64,000 bases of DNA, taken from NCBI GenBank assembly GCA_023055425.1, contig JALGPY010000007.1, positions 19,044,001-19,108,000 of the forward strand, given 5' to 3'. Made by a program: the position numbers and the translations under genes. Source of the DNA: Linanthus parryae. Lineage: Eukaryota; Streptophyta; Magnoliopsida; Ericales; Polemoniaceae. Every line of letters begins with the position of its first letter. The first letter of the stretch is position 1. This document shows, one piece after another, positions 23,413 to 51,317 of this stretch. The notes under the pieces are model-generated. The model had not been told where the DNA came from and ran no database searches. It saw only the letters and a list, made by a program, of their open reading frames with translations.

Positions 23413-25099
23413 AAAATGTACATGGCATAGACAGTTTTGGTGGGGCGACACAAGTGAAAGAAGGAAAATCCACTGGCTAAGCTGGGAGACTCTGAAAAAA
23501 GACAAGTTAGAGGGCGGTCTTGGGTTTAAGGATTTTCAGAGTTTTAACGTAGCACTCCTCGCTAAACAAGCGTGGAGAATTATGAAAAAACCAAACAGTC
23601 TGCTGAGTGTGATTTTGAGAGAGAAATACTTTAGAGATGGAAACTTTCTCCACTTTAAGCCAAAGTCCCAAATTTCCTATGCTTTTAGAGGGATTATGGT
23701 TGGAAGAGAACTGTTAAAAAAAGGGCTGGAATGGAGGGTGGGGACTGGTAAGGAGATCAATTTTTACAAAGACAGATGGGTCAACGGGGATCAAGTGTCG
23801 AAAATAATTACTCCTAGCCCAGATTTTGCAAATCTAAAGGTTTCTCAGTGCATACAGAATGGAGAATGGCATTGGAACCGACTGAGAACGTACCTGTGGG
23901 AGATAGACATTCCAGATGTGATCCAAACAGAAATCCAGCCGAATTCAGCAGATAGTTTCAAGTGGGGGGCTGAAGCCAGAGGTCGTTACACAACGGCTTC
24001 AGGGTACAAGCTGCATCGAAGATATATGGGGACGAGTCAAGGAACCTCAACAGGTCAGAAATCGAAATTTCTCGAAAATATCTGGAAATTAAAGATTCCA
24101 AGGAAGATTATTTTACATATCTGGAGAATGTGGAGCAATTCCTTACCTGTCGCAACGAAACTCAGATAAAAGGGAGTCCAGATTCCGGTGGACTGCAATG
24201 GATGTGAAATGGGAGTCGAGACGATTGACCACTTCTATTGCCAGTGCTCCTTTGCGGACAAACTTTGGAACAGTTGCCTGGGTGAAGATTACAGAAAGAC
24301 AAGAAGAAACACCACCCGAGACTGGATTGAAGAAATTTTCTCGAACGCATCCAGCGAAGTCAGATCTAAATGGGCAAATACGGCCTGGTGCATGTGGATC
24401 AAACGAAATGAGTTCAAATTCCAGGAATCCAATTATACAATCAAAGAAGTGTTAAGAAAGGTTGAATTTCACTTATCTGAGCTGGATCTACTCCAAGCGG
24501 CTGAGGAAAGAGGAGAAAAGGAAGAGACAACACCACGGCGATGGCAGAAACCGCCGGAAGGCTGGATAAAAATCAACACGGACATAGCACGCAGCGAGAT
24601 CCGTTCAATTGCCGGGTCGGGGTGTATACTCCAAGACTCGGACGGCGTCTTCGTTGCCGGACGATTCGAGAGGTTGGTATACAGTTCATCGCCTTTACTG
24701 CTGGAGCTCTGTGGTATGGAAAAGGGCATTGAAATGGCGAGATCAGCAGGGTGCAGGAGGGCTATTTTGGAATCGGACTGCTTGGTTGGAGTGGAGCTTC
24801 TGAAGAAATGGCGGTGTCACCGAAGAGATGAAGATGAAGTCGAGGAGATAGCAGAGTGTTTAATGAGGTGCACGAAGCTCGGGGAGGCTTTCGAAGAACT
24901 CGAGGTCAAACACGTGTCCCGAGAGTGCAATACAGTAGCTGACCTCTTCGCAAATCGGTCCCTAGAATGCTCGCAATTAAGTTTGTACACGCGTGAGCCC
25001 TTGTGGGCAACAACTGTATTAGCAAATGATGTTAGGGAGCCTCTAGAACTTGTATGAAAGTTCTCAATTTTAACCCTCAAAAAAAAATGTACATGGCAT
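23413..25099 (+). mobile_element. 5'-truncated LINE with 16-bp TSD and poly(A)
   Basis: AAAATGTACATGGCAT at 23413-23428 recurs at 25084-25099 just after an A-run, which is the target duplication made by target-primed reverse transcription. Between them lies only the 3' part of a plant LINE ORF2. The insertion is 5'-truncated (endonuclease and reverse transcriptase are missing), which is usual for LINEs. It lies about 400 bases downstream of the large solo LTR. Confidence 0.85.
23429..25057 (+). pseudogene. LINE ORF2 C-terminus: zf-RVT and RNase H domains, one nonsense codon
   Basis: One frame runs from the truncation point to TGA at 25055-25057, broken only by TAA at 24167-24169. It holds the region after reverse transcriptase (FWWGD, LGFKDFQSFNVALLAKQAWR, EWRVGTGKEINFYKDRWV), the zf-RVT zinc-binding block (CNGCEMGVETIDHFYCQCSFADKLW), and a plant-type RNase H domain. 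The latter has INTD near 24574, an acidic LLLELCGMEKG, AILESD, and a final HVSRECNTVADLFAN. These acidic residues match the RNase H active-site positions. Apart from the stop, the frame is well preserved over 1.6 kb, which suggests a fairly recent insertion. It is not a host gene. Confidence 0.85.
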
Positions 25100-25729
25100 G
25101 ACATTGGAGTTTAATGAAGTTTGCATATTTTCTTCAATAAAGGTGGTTTTCTTATCCTTAAAAAGGTAGTTTTCTTTTAAGCTATGGAGTATGTATTGAT
25201 GAACCATGTTGATGTTAAAGATCCATTTCTAAGCCACTAATCTTCTCCCTGTGGTTCTTATTAACTCTGAATGCTTATGTCAAGTATGTTCTCTGAAGTT
25301 CCGACTAACAATATGCTCCGTTATGGCAAGTTCCCAATCTGGATCAGATTTTTCTTAGTATAACCCTGAAGGTGGGGTTTTCTTGGTAGAGCTCTGAAAT
25401 TGGGGGGTTTCTTAGAGAATTAATAACTTATTTCATTTTCCTCCACCTTTTGGGTTGTTTGGGACTCTAAATTGGTTTCTTTTCACTTACTAGATTGTAT
25501 GTGACTAATGATGCATGTAGGAGGATATAATTCGTGGCTAGGTTGTTGGGGCTCTATGTGGGTGTTGTAGTATGCGATACATTCGACGAAAAACAGGTGG
25601 TATAAATGATTCGTTTTTTTAAATGAGTAAGAGATACTGCTCGCCAAGCTTATGCCATCGATAAGGGTTCATAAGTTCTAGATTGGCAATATGATGTTCA
25701 CTTTAGATGTAGTTTTCATCAGTGGCGGA
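25100..25729. other. Intergenic stretch
   Basis: AT-rich sequence between the LINE and the next MITE. I see no gene or repeat that I can support. Confidence 0.5.
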
Positions 25730-26185
25730 GCCAGGAACCCAAGTCAGCCGGGGCAAGATTCTCGAAGTCAAAAGTCAAAGTCAATAGTCAAAAGTCGTTA
25801 TATTTCATAAGCAATTATACACACAAACATCAAATTAATAATGAACACAATACTCACAAGTCACAATTTGTTTTTTTCAAGGAGATAATGAGTTTTTAAT
25901 GGTAAATTGACAAAAGAAAGAATGAAAAAAATTATTGTCTGGGAGGAGAATCGAACCTGTGCAGTAGGGTTTGTCAATTACAACAACTAACCACTTGAGC
26001 AACTAGGCAGTTTTGAATTTCACCGGGGGGGGGGGGGGGAGGGGGGGGGGGAGGGCGAAATTCTATATTCCTTTTCGTTTAGTCAAAAAAAAATCTATAA
26101 AACTAGGGGTACTAGTAGAAATTTTCAAATTTCAGGGGGGCAACTGCCCCCCCCCCCCAATTGCCCCTACATAGATCCGCCCCTG
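25730..26185. mobile_element. hAT-type MITE (456 bp) with 8-bp TSD and a tRNA-like core
   Basis: The ends are CAGTGGCGGAGCCAGG and, reverse complemented, CAGGGGCGGATCTATG. A perfect 8-bp duplication GTTTTCAT flanks it (25722-25729 and 26186-26193). The interior includes long G tracts (about 26025-26053) and a C tract (about 26147-26158). On the minus strand, 26012-25941 resembles a tRNA gene: an A-box-like TTGCTCAAGTGG and a B-box GGTTCGATTCT about 40 bases apart. That core could act as a pol III promoter, or be a captured tRNA/SINE piece. Confidence 0.85.
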
Positions 26186-26193
26186 GTTTTCAT

Positions 26194-29100
26194 GGTCCCT
26201 AAGACATGCATATTTTTTTTTTCCCCTAATTATTAGGGATTTATGGTAATTCTTTTCATGAATTCTTGAGAGTTAAAAAAATAAGACTCGCTACCTGTAA
26301 GAAAAAAGTAGTTTAATACCCTTTTTCTGTTCAACAATGGGATACTAACACCTTCATTTCGTTTCATTTTTAATCAGTTGTTCATTAGACATAGAAGCTT
26401 TCACTTTGTTTTCAGCTACGCAAAGGTAACCGTTATAATTCACTACGAGTGTTTGAATACTTGGGAAAAAGAAGTTTAGCCTCACACGTCAAATTTCGAT
26501 CCGGGCTTTTCCTTCCTCTCCTATTGTAGCTTCTATTGGCTTGGCAATTTTTTATTTTTTTTGGGGGGGGGGGTACCGGTATATCGTACACAGGTTAGTG
26601 AATCACAATCTGATGCGGTCAATCTTGGAATAGTAACTGCTGAATGATAACAAAATTAGCATCGCAATACAATCATCACTAACTTAGATCTCGATAGTGT
26701 AATGGTGCAGTAGATGGTTGCTGATTCTCTACAAGGGAACTAATATGCAGTTGTCGCCAAGGTGCTTGATTTATCTCAGCTTCTTACCATTTACTATCTA
26801 TCTGCTGTTTGCCTTTGTACTTCCTGAAAATGTTTTCAGAAAGTATAATCATTTTAGCGGTGTTACCCCAACCTCAAGGGACACTAAGATGTTGTGTCCA
26901 CAATTAAATTGATAGAAAATTTATATAATTTCAATACGAGAATCATATACACTCATATTTCTTCTTTGATTAGTGTTCGAGTTCAAACGTTATATAAAGG
27001 AGTTTTGATTCAACTTATGTGATATATCGCTTATGGTCTCTTATCCATGATACACTCTGAACATCTCTTATCTATTGTGGCATGTCGCAGGTAATAGTAA
27101 GACTTTTTTTTTGGTGGGAGATAACTAAGAATTGCTTGGGTATGTTTGAAGGCTCTCAAGTCTGCACTATATAAGTCATTTGGTTTCCTCTCATGCGCAC
27201 TCCTGCTCAAGATAATGTGGTTATGAGGTGATGTCGCTGGAATTTAAGGTATTATAATTTACACCAATGTCTATTTTTTCATTATTCTGATTTTCTTTCT
27301 TCTAGATGTCAATTATATCTGTATCTTATTCTTTAAGTCAGGTTTTCTTGGGTGACTGAAAGCTCCATTCGATTACATGGTGGGTATCTAAAATTTTGTC
27401 AATGTTGACATCCCTGACATGTATATCCCCACTACAAATTTCATCTCTCAAGTCTTTTGAGAAAGTACGTATATAGAATCAAGGCTGCATACAGTTCCTT
27501 GGGATAATACTTATGCACGCTTCTGAATGACGTCATTTCTTTAGCTGTACAAAGTTAGAATTGCTTTGTGTAGTCCAAAGTTTTCTCACTTTCATATTAC
27601 TTAGCTTTATCCTTTGATTTATGCAGAACCTAATACTGGGAGCATTTAAGTATGCACAAAGTCACGAGTTACTTCTGGTATTCATTCTTCCTAACAGAAA
27701 TTCTATTATAGGTGACCGAGGGAGCTCATTTGGAATGTCATGTTTTGAGACGTTGATAATGTGTCAACTTTGTAAGTAAATATGTTTGAATAGACTTCCG
27801 TAGGAACATGGATTCCCAAGTTGATTGGGGCTTTTATATTTTTCACAGATTCTGTAAATTATTTTGATAAAAAGACAGTTGATATTTTGCCAATTTTTTA
27901 ATATATTTGGCTTATCATGTTTTATTTATAAGCTTATCCATCGATTTAAAAGTTCATTCGTTCGTTGTCGCTATTCTAAAAACAATCGTTTCTCCTGAGA
28001 ATTCTAAATGTTCGTTCGTTGTCGCTATTCTAAAACATCCGTTTCTCCTGTGAATTTAATATGTTTAGTCGTTATCGCTATGAAAAATTCCATATGTCCA
28101 CTGAAGTGGCAGTGCCCTGAGTAATTTCATCCGTCAAAGCTTAGAACTGTGTATTTCCCGTGAGTTGGCCGTCGTGCCCTGAGGGCATGGGGTATTCACT
28201 AGTTATATCATATTTCTAAAAAGTTGACTTTCAAAATTGTCTCAAACATGTTAGGGAGATAAATGATTGCGGACGATTCCTGTCGAAGCTATGGTGAAAT
28301 GCCGGTTATTTCCCGGCGACCTCCAATCACCATATACCACTCAAGAAACATCCTACTCGTCCGGATCTACAACTTCCTCAATGAATTGAGGAAAAAAATA
28401 TGGAGAAACCTTTGTAGATCTCTCCTGACGACTGGTCAGGCCCCGGTAAAGACGAAGAACCACCAGGCGCCGCGTTTGGTTCAAACAATTGCTGATCTCT
28501 TTTCCCGATGTATCTCCAGCCGAGTGTTTCTCCGAGAAGCAACGCCTCAAGTACATACCACTGGTGAAACACCGTCGAGGATAAAATTAGAATAAATTTT
28601 ATCAGTTTTCAATTACATGGCCTCGGATCCCTCCTTCCTAATGGAGACGAAATTAAGACCAGCTCTCCGGCGACCCTCTGCCATTGCCGAAGAAAGTTCG
28701 GTGAAGTCAACATAAAAAAATTCAGATCCATCAGGACAAAAAGGCCTCAGATCTACAACTTTTGTCCCTAACTTAGATCGATTCAGTGACGAGAAAACTT
28801 TCTACACCCTTGACATAAACTATGGTGGTGTCGAAAAAAGTATAAAGTTCGTCTTTCTCCCCCAAACTCTTCACACACAATATTTTTGCATCTATGAGAG
28901 GTAAGGTTGTGGAAATTGATGACGAGCCCCAAAGACTTTTCTCTACCCCGGTTGTTACGTCTATTCTTGGCAATTATGGACGTTTCTTTGAGAAGGAGAA
29001 TCTTGATATCTTTGACCTTAAAATTGAAGACTGCGATATGGATTCTGGAGATTTTGAGACGGAGAATTACGACAATGATTTCAACTTCAACTCTCACAAC

Positions 29101-30700
29101 CTTCGAGCCTCATCCTATGCCCATGTGAAATTAAAGCAATCTGCAAGGAAATCAACATTGTATCACTCCAGGGCGACAAAACTCACCAATAGCACATGTC
29201 GCTTTGATAAATAGTATCAAATGTGCTTCAATATCATACAAGAAAAGACACTGGCCCGAGAAATCACTGGTTGAAAAGGTAATGGCAAATCAATCTTATA
29301 ATGAACTGTTGTCAAGAAGATCGACTGCCTCTCAACCTAAGGAAGATGCTCCTACTGCAGTACAGGTTCTCGGCGTTTCCTCTCTCTCACATATTGATGT
29401 TCAACCGTGTTTTTACAGGAAAAAATATTATTGCCACCCCCATAAAGTAAGCAGTAATGAGTTGTTGGCTTTGTAATTTCGATCGTCTTCATCGAACGTT
29501 TTGCGGTCAGCACAAACCTGGAACTGGCATCAGAAGTTTCACCCAGGACTTCTGATAAGTAACCCACTTCCTCCCCCAATCTTGTTCCGTATATCAATTA
29601 ACGAACAAATCTAGTGGCATACATATAGCGCTCCACAGTCCTCTCTGCCATGCATATAAGCCAAGTTGAGATGACCGGCAAGAGCATAACAACCCTTCAA
29701 CTATGCAGCTCAAATGATTGAAAGTTTAAATGTGCTATCCCCCTATGGGAATGCAAAAAGGGTTCTTCCTCTCCTCGTTTATTCTCATGCGATCAGTCTT
29801 CTCATGAGCAAACGAGAGTACCCAAAGCAGAACCACACGGTGTTAGCCCACAACAATTTCCTACCCCATTCCAACTCGTCAAGAAAGCCTTTTAAAAAAC
29901 TCATTATCAGTACAAGGTGTGTATATTAGCAACATGTACATTTATAGTTCAACACGATTCTACTACTCTGTACGATCATGTAAAGTTATTACCAAAAAAA
30001 TTGTATATGTTTATGTGCTAGTTTACAAAAAAACTTGTTGCTAATGAGCGTGTTTGGATCCATTAGTTCCTGGTTTTCTAAAACTAAAAACTAAAAGGCT
30101 AGGGCTGTATTTTTTGTTCCACGCGCTCACGGGTCATGCAACTGGAGCACCCGACAATATTTTAATAAACCTGTACTTCTTCAACCTGTGGCAGATTGAA
30201 AACCGATGGGTCGTCTTTACGATAAAAAATATAGTGTGTCCATTGTGGTTGCGCCACGTGTTTCTTTGCCGCAAAAAATAATTCTATAATCCGATGCTGG
30301 TATCAGAACCAGTACACCAAAACAAACACCTCATCAACTCTCAACATTATTTTTTCTTGCCTTCGTTACCTTAATTAGTTTAAGTTTTTATAAATAAAAA
30401 ACACAATCCCAGCCAACCGTAATAGCCGTAGTTGGAAGTTTAATTGTACCTCGAAAATTATAAAGGTCATGCTATTGATCGATGTCCAAATATGTCAGAA
30501 ATTCGAGACGCTTATGAATGAAGCTGTTTCATAGGACTTGTCGAGTCGTGTCAACGGACTACAAAATCAATGATTCAGAAAACAATAACGTTCAATAGAA
30601 ATCAAACGTACAATTTTTTGTGTGTATAATTTTAATATACACACATTTCAAAAGCCGATATAATTTCAGCTGATTTAAGTTCATCCAAACATGTCCTATT
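26194..30700. other. 4.5 kb without a recognisable gene
   Basis: Several small open frames exist (for example 28263-28595 and 28894-29214) but none shows a domain, splice-consistent extension or codon pattern that I can support. A diverged direct repeat of about 57 bp (core TTCGTTGTCGCTATTCTAAAA and CGTTTCTCCTG) lies at about 27953-28070, with a third weak copy to about 28100. A G run lies at 26562-26571. The stretch may contain old, unrecognised transposon sequence. Confidence 0.4.
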
Positions 30701-30701
30701 A

Positions 30702-31073
30702 CGAGTTTTATTTTATTCATAATCCATGTAATGAGTTTTATTTACCCGTCTGAGAAAGATTAAATAAGTGATTTAGTCAGTGAACCCAAAGTGTCAATTT
30801 TGAAGTTCTACTGACAAAATTACAACACAGACCAGACCCGCTCTCTGAGTGCAATCGTAGACCCAAATCTCACGCAAAACCCCCACCAAACGATTCGACC
30901 CTGGAGCTGGCGGGACCTCCATTTGAACTCACCACCACCATCTTCCTCTCTACACTCTTCACTGCAACTCTCAATTCCAGACTACAAACGCCAACACCAA
31001 CCAATCTTCACCTTTCTTTAACCCGTCACTTTCTTCGCCGGCCGAGCACAGGTCACCAAATTCGCAGATCTAT
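30702..31073 (+). repeat. Upstream copy of the AUG5 promoter/5' UTR duplication
   Basis: This segment is a close copy (mostly single-base and small indel differences) of 31402-31770, which sits directly upstream of the AUG5 start codon. Both share TTAGTCAGTGAACCCAAAGT, ACAACACAGACCAGACCC, GAACTCACCACCACCATCTT and TTCTTCGCCGGCCGAGCA. The two copies are about 690-700 bp apart with unrelated AT-rich sequence between them. The upstream copy has no AUG5 coding sequence after it. Confidence 0.85.
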
Positions 31074-31401
31074 TTAAAAACCAGCGGATATGATGACAGT
31101 GAATTCGTAGTTCTACTAACAATTAAAAACAACGGATTATTTTTCCCTCAAAAAAAAAAAAACAACAACGAATTATTCAGACTGATAATGTCATAATTAG
31201 TTTCTAGTTTTGATAAGTTGTTTTGTAATAATAAGCACCCTTTTGTATAAGACTCTTGTTTAATGTTTAATGATTAATGATATAAGTTATTGTTGTGGAA
31301 TATATATTGCTTTTGATCTCCGCCACTTCTATTAAGCATCATCCTCCCGGTCTTGTCCCGAGCCGGATAATGGAGTTGTTGCAATAACCTTCTCGAATAT
31401 A

Positions 31402-31835
31402 ACGAGTTTAATTCATAATCCATGAGATGAGATTTTTTTGTTTGAGAAAGACGTGTAATTTAGTCAGTGAACCCAAAGTGTCGATTTTGAAGTTCTATTG
31501 ACAAAATTACAACACAGACCAGACCCACTCTCTGAGTGCAATCGCAGACCCAAATCTCACGCAAAACCCCCACCAAACGATTCGACCCTCTAGCTGGCGG
31601 GACCTCCATTTGAACTCACCACCACCATCTTCTTCTTCCTCTCTACACTCTTCACTGCAAACTCTCAATTCCAAACTACAAACCCCAACACCAACCAATC
31701 TTCACCTTTCTTTAACCCGTCCCTTTCTTCGCCGGCCGAGCAGACGACGTCACCAATTCGTCAGATCTATCCCTCTTCTCTCGATTCGGCACCTAGGGCT
31801 CTATCACTGTTACTTCGATGCGCAACAGGTACTGT
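31402..31835 (+). promoter_or_regulatory. AUG5 promoter / 5' UTR region (proximal copy)
   Basis: The pyrimidine-rich leader (CTTCTTCTTCCTCTCTACAC and following) runs into the AUG5 exon. A possible 5' UTR donor (CAACAG then GTACTG) occurs at about 31829, with an acceptor TTTTAG near 31932, just ahead of the ATG at 31950. The region from 31402 to 31770 is duplicated upstream at 30702-31073. Confidence 0.5.
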
Positions 31836-31949
31836 AGAAACTCAGATTCGTTCAATTAGGGTTTCCATTTCGCAAATTCATCTTAGATCTGGTCCAATGC
31901 AGTTCTTCTACATTTTGAAACCCTAGGTTTTAGTATCTCTTCGTAAAAA

Positions 31950-48010
<16,061 letters not shown>

Positions 48011-48486
48011 ATGCCAGCTTCTTCTGTTATATAGTAGCAGCATCTCAGAGATAAACAAGGGTATCTTCAAGTGATTGATTCCATGTACATCTTCTGCTGC
48101 TTTGAGGTTTCATGTGCCCCAATTATATTTTAGGATGATCCTCTCTGCTGTGACTCTTTCTTTGAAAGTAGAAATCTCAAAGGGAAACATGACAAAAAAG
48201 AGTTTGCCATTAGGTATGTTTTCCTCCAAACATAGAAGTCACCACCTTGTATAGATGGTTTCTCCATTAGAGTAATTTTACTGTACATTAGGCTAATTAT
48301 CATATATGGTAGTTCAAGATCATAGTGTATGATGTGCGGTTCCGATCAAAGTTAATGTATTTTTATTGTAGATGCTTTGTATTTGTACCTTGGTCATGTG
48401 ATGTCGGATTTGATTTAAACAATATTGTTGTTGACGGTTATCTTGTCAAGTTTGTTTACTGAGGAAGTGAGGATACTTTATGGCTA
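48011..48486. other. Intergenic: AUG5 3' UTR side
   Basis: Sequence between the AUG5 stop and the sulfotransferase pseudogene. It should contain the AUG5 3' UTR. No further gene is visible. Confidence 0.5.
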
Positions 48487-49422
48487 TTACCTTTGGTTGA
48501 CTAGATCATCGCAGGTTAACCCACCGAATTTCTCCAATGTTGTTGCATCAACAAGATCAATCATCTCTTTCGTCATGTAGTTCTTGTAGTCTCCCACCTC
48601 ACCTTTCCTAGAGAGCGATGAATAAGGAACCGGAAACCAACTTGTCAGGTCACTTGACACGTTCACCGGATGGGCCGCCAACGTCTCAATGCTACAGCTT
48701 CTGACAATCCCATCCAATTCCTCTTCATCATCAACGGGACAACCCTAGAACTCTGCCAATCTCTTCACATGGTTCTTTGTATCATTCTTGAGTAATTATA
48801 GGTGATGAAGAAGACTTTGCTAGGCCTCTCCAAGCTCTTAATTTTGTACCCAAGAACATGATCATAGTAAGGTCCATACATAAAAACTCCCTTACAAAAC
48901 ACGTCCACTACTGCTTCAAGTTTCTCCTTGCCCAAAATCTGATTCATGAAATGCCAATATGAAACAATAGTGTCCTTGGGATTCCTCGTCACATAAACAA
49001 CACGGCGTTCAGATGAATCAAGGGTTTCCGCCAAGAGTTGGTACGGTAGGTGAGTAGCAAAGATCCTCCTACCAGTGGAGACATCATCTTCATTGTTTTC
49101 TTTTGCATGAACTTGAACTTCAAGCCATGGAACGATTTCATGAGGACTGTTTTCGACCAAAGACTGCATTGAGGAGGAGCGATGATGAACGATGGCAAAT
49201 AGGAGAGATTTGAGCCATGTTGTGCCTGTTTTAGGGAAAGAAGCCAAGATTACATCACTGGGGGGTGTGGCTTGAAGTTGTTGAGTGTGTTTTGAATCCC
49301 TCGCAACCGCCAAAGGGGGAGCCAAAGCCTTTGCACTCGTAAAGGGTGGCATTTCCTTGCAGAAAGTAGTGTTTTATTGGTAGGGATGAATCAATTTCCT
49401 CTAGTGGTTCGGTGTTTTTCAT
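48487..49422 (-). pseudogene. Cytosolic sulfotransferase (SOT) pseudogene
   Basis: Minus-strand pieces cover almost a full plant SOT of about 310 codons. The start is MKNTEPLEEID (ATG at 49422). Then come YECKGF, the 5'-phosphosulfate loop SFPKTGTTWLKSLLFAI, the 3'-phosphate block YVTRNPKDTIVSYWHFMNQ, and C-terminal SRKGEVGDYKNYMT, which matches the conserved RKG-GDWKN PAPS-binding segment. These enzymes move sulfonate from PAPS to small hydroxyl compounds such as flavonols, brassinosteroids or hydroxyjasmonates. The frame is broken by a frameshift near 49310-49325, a second near 48795-48805, and a TAG at 48747-48745. The final residues (KFGGLTCDD) deviate from the usual K-KGSGL-F. Substrate cannot be inferred. 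The gene is single-exon, like most plant SOTs. Confidence 0.85.
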
Positions 49423-50767
49423 GACTAATTGAGAAGAGAAGACTGTGTACATTAGATTATATACATACGACTGACCCTAAGTTTTTTAATTGGGTAGTCA
49501 GCTTGATGAAAAAAATGGTTATTGGTATTGATTCCTATTAGTATCAAACGGGCTACGTGTGGATTTTGTCATCTATCGTTGCTTATTGTATATCACTCCG
49601 GTTCATTGCTTTTGACACAAACCAATAACAAGAAGCGCATCACTGTTTCACTGAAAAACAAAAGTAAATCAAACACGAGACCAACACGGTTACACTGGCG
49701 TTTTTTTTTACTCATTCATTACTCCAAACACAAATATCAACCATAAACACATCAGTGGAAGATGAAAACAAACCAAACCACAAGAAGAAACACCCAATAC
49801 ACAACCCAAGAACTAAGTCAATCTCTTGACATGCTTCTTGGGCTTCCAGTAGTTGTTGAGGAACGAGGTCACGAGGATAGTTTATTCACAAACTGGAATC
49901 AACCCCATGCGATCATGGTCTCATGGGTTACGTCTGTACTTTATGTAACTAACTTCAGTACGTTATATCTTTGGGTCGGGTCGGTTCAAGGTTGGGCCTG
50001 TGATATCGAGCCCACACGCGGCCCTAAATTCAATCGAGCTAATTATCAAGGCCCCAGCCTTAGTATCATTTCCAAAAAAAAGTTGAGCCCAATCCCAAAT
50101 ATTTTTGGGCTGGGCTGGGCAGGCTTTCGAGTCATAGGGCTGATGGCCAGCACTAACTTGAGGACGGCAATTACATAAGCTCTGTCTTGGCCTACTTCCT
50201 TCACACATACTTCCTCTGTTCTCTCTGAATCTTCATCATTTGCATTTTGCCTCTATACACTGAATCACTTTAATTCGGTGGTTTCATTAGTTAAACTATG
50301 TGGAATTTGATAATCTTTGCACGATGTTGTAGAGTAAACTTCACTCTACAATACCATAAAAAGTTTATCAAAATATTGCATTGTTTGGCTATCTAAATCA
50401 CAAGGTCAAAGTGACCCCATTACGGAAGAAAAAGCCAAACGATGAAGATTCAGAGAGAACGGAGGTAGTACAATTGAGAAATAAGCATTGGCTGGTTTCA
50501 ACCGTATCGAAGAACCAACAAAAGGTAAAGAGCGAGAAAAGAAGAAGACCAATCATACTTATTTTTGAACGCGGAGTTTAGCTTTGCCGGATCGAGCACA
50601 TGTAAAGGCGACGTATTTTAAAACCCTGTCTTTTCCTTTCTTTGATGTTCTGCGTTTCAAGGGAACCCTGTCCGTTGTGCATGATTTTTGTAGTACGGAA
50701 ACATTTCATCTGCATCGCTAAACTTTTTTTTTTTTTTTTTTTTTTTTTCATGCTTTTCAATATCAGT
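49423..50767. other. Intergenic stretch
   Basis: No gene is supported. A 25-base T tract occurs at 50724-50748, possibly the poly(A) of an old minus-strand retrosequence. Short open frames here have no features. Confidence 0.5.
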
Positions 50768-50775
50768 ATCCAAAT

Positions 50776-51317
50776 TAGGGATGGCAATGCGGTCCGCTTC
50801 GATCCGAGATCCGGGGTGATCCGACCCTAATGTAGCGGTCCGAATCCGATCCATTTGCCTTTGGATCGGATTTGGATAACAAGTATGCGATCCGTTCGGA
50901 TCTCGGATCGGATTCGGATCATATCTGTAAATATCCGATGATCCGATCCGATCCGACCCGATCTGATATATGCATAAAATATCCGATAATCCGACCCGAG
51001 CCGATCCGAACTACATATAATATATGTATAATTATATAACACAATTATAATTATATAATATAATCATATGTTATATATATAATTATATAATAATATATAA
51101 TTCGACCCGATCCGATTCGTGATCCGTTCTTGTGATCCGTGATCCGTTTTCTTTATGGATCGGATTCGGACTTTTTGGGTGATCCATTATATGATCCGAT
51201 CCGAATCCGATCCGGACCCGAACGGATTTGGATCGGATTCGGATCAGGAGGTATCGTTTTCGGATCGGATCGGATTATTGACAGATCCGATCCAAATCCG
51301 ATCCGTTGCCATCCCTA
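50776..51317. mobile_element. hAT-type element (542 bp) packed with GGATCCGA words
   Basis: The ends are TAGGGATGGCAATGCGG and, reverse complemented, TAGGGATGGCAACGGATC. A perfect 8-bp TSD ATCCAAAT flanks it (50768-50775 and 51318-51325). Both arms are dense in GATCCGA, GGATCGGA and TTCGGATC, which are near-palindromic. The centre (about 51015-51100) is an AT-rich TATATAATTATA tract. It does not code for protein. Confidence 0.85.

Noticed and set aside
25941..26012. A genuine tRNA gene
   Set aside because: A and B boxes are imperfect, no acceptor stem or anticodon arm is evident, and it sits in a transposon; described as tRNA-like only.
28263..29214. Two plus-strand open frames as a real gene
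   Set aside because: No recognisable motif, in-frame stops upstream of each, and no in-phase splice link was found.
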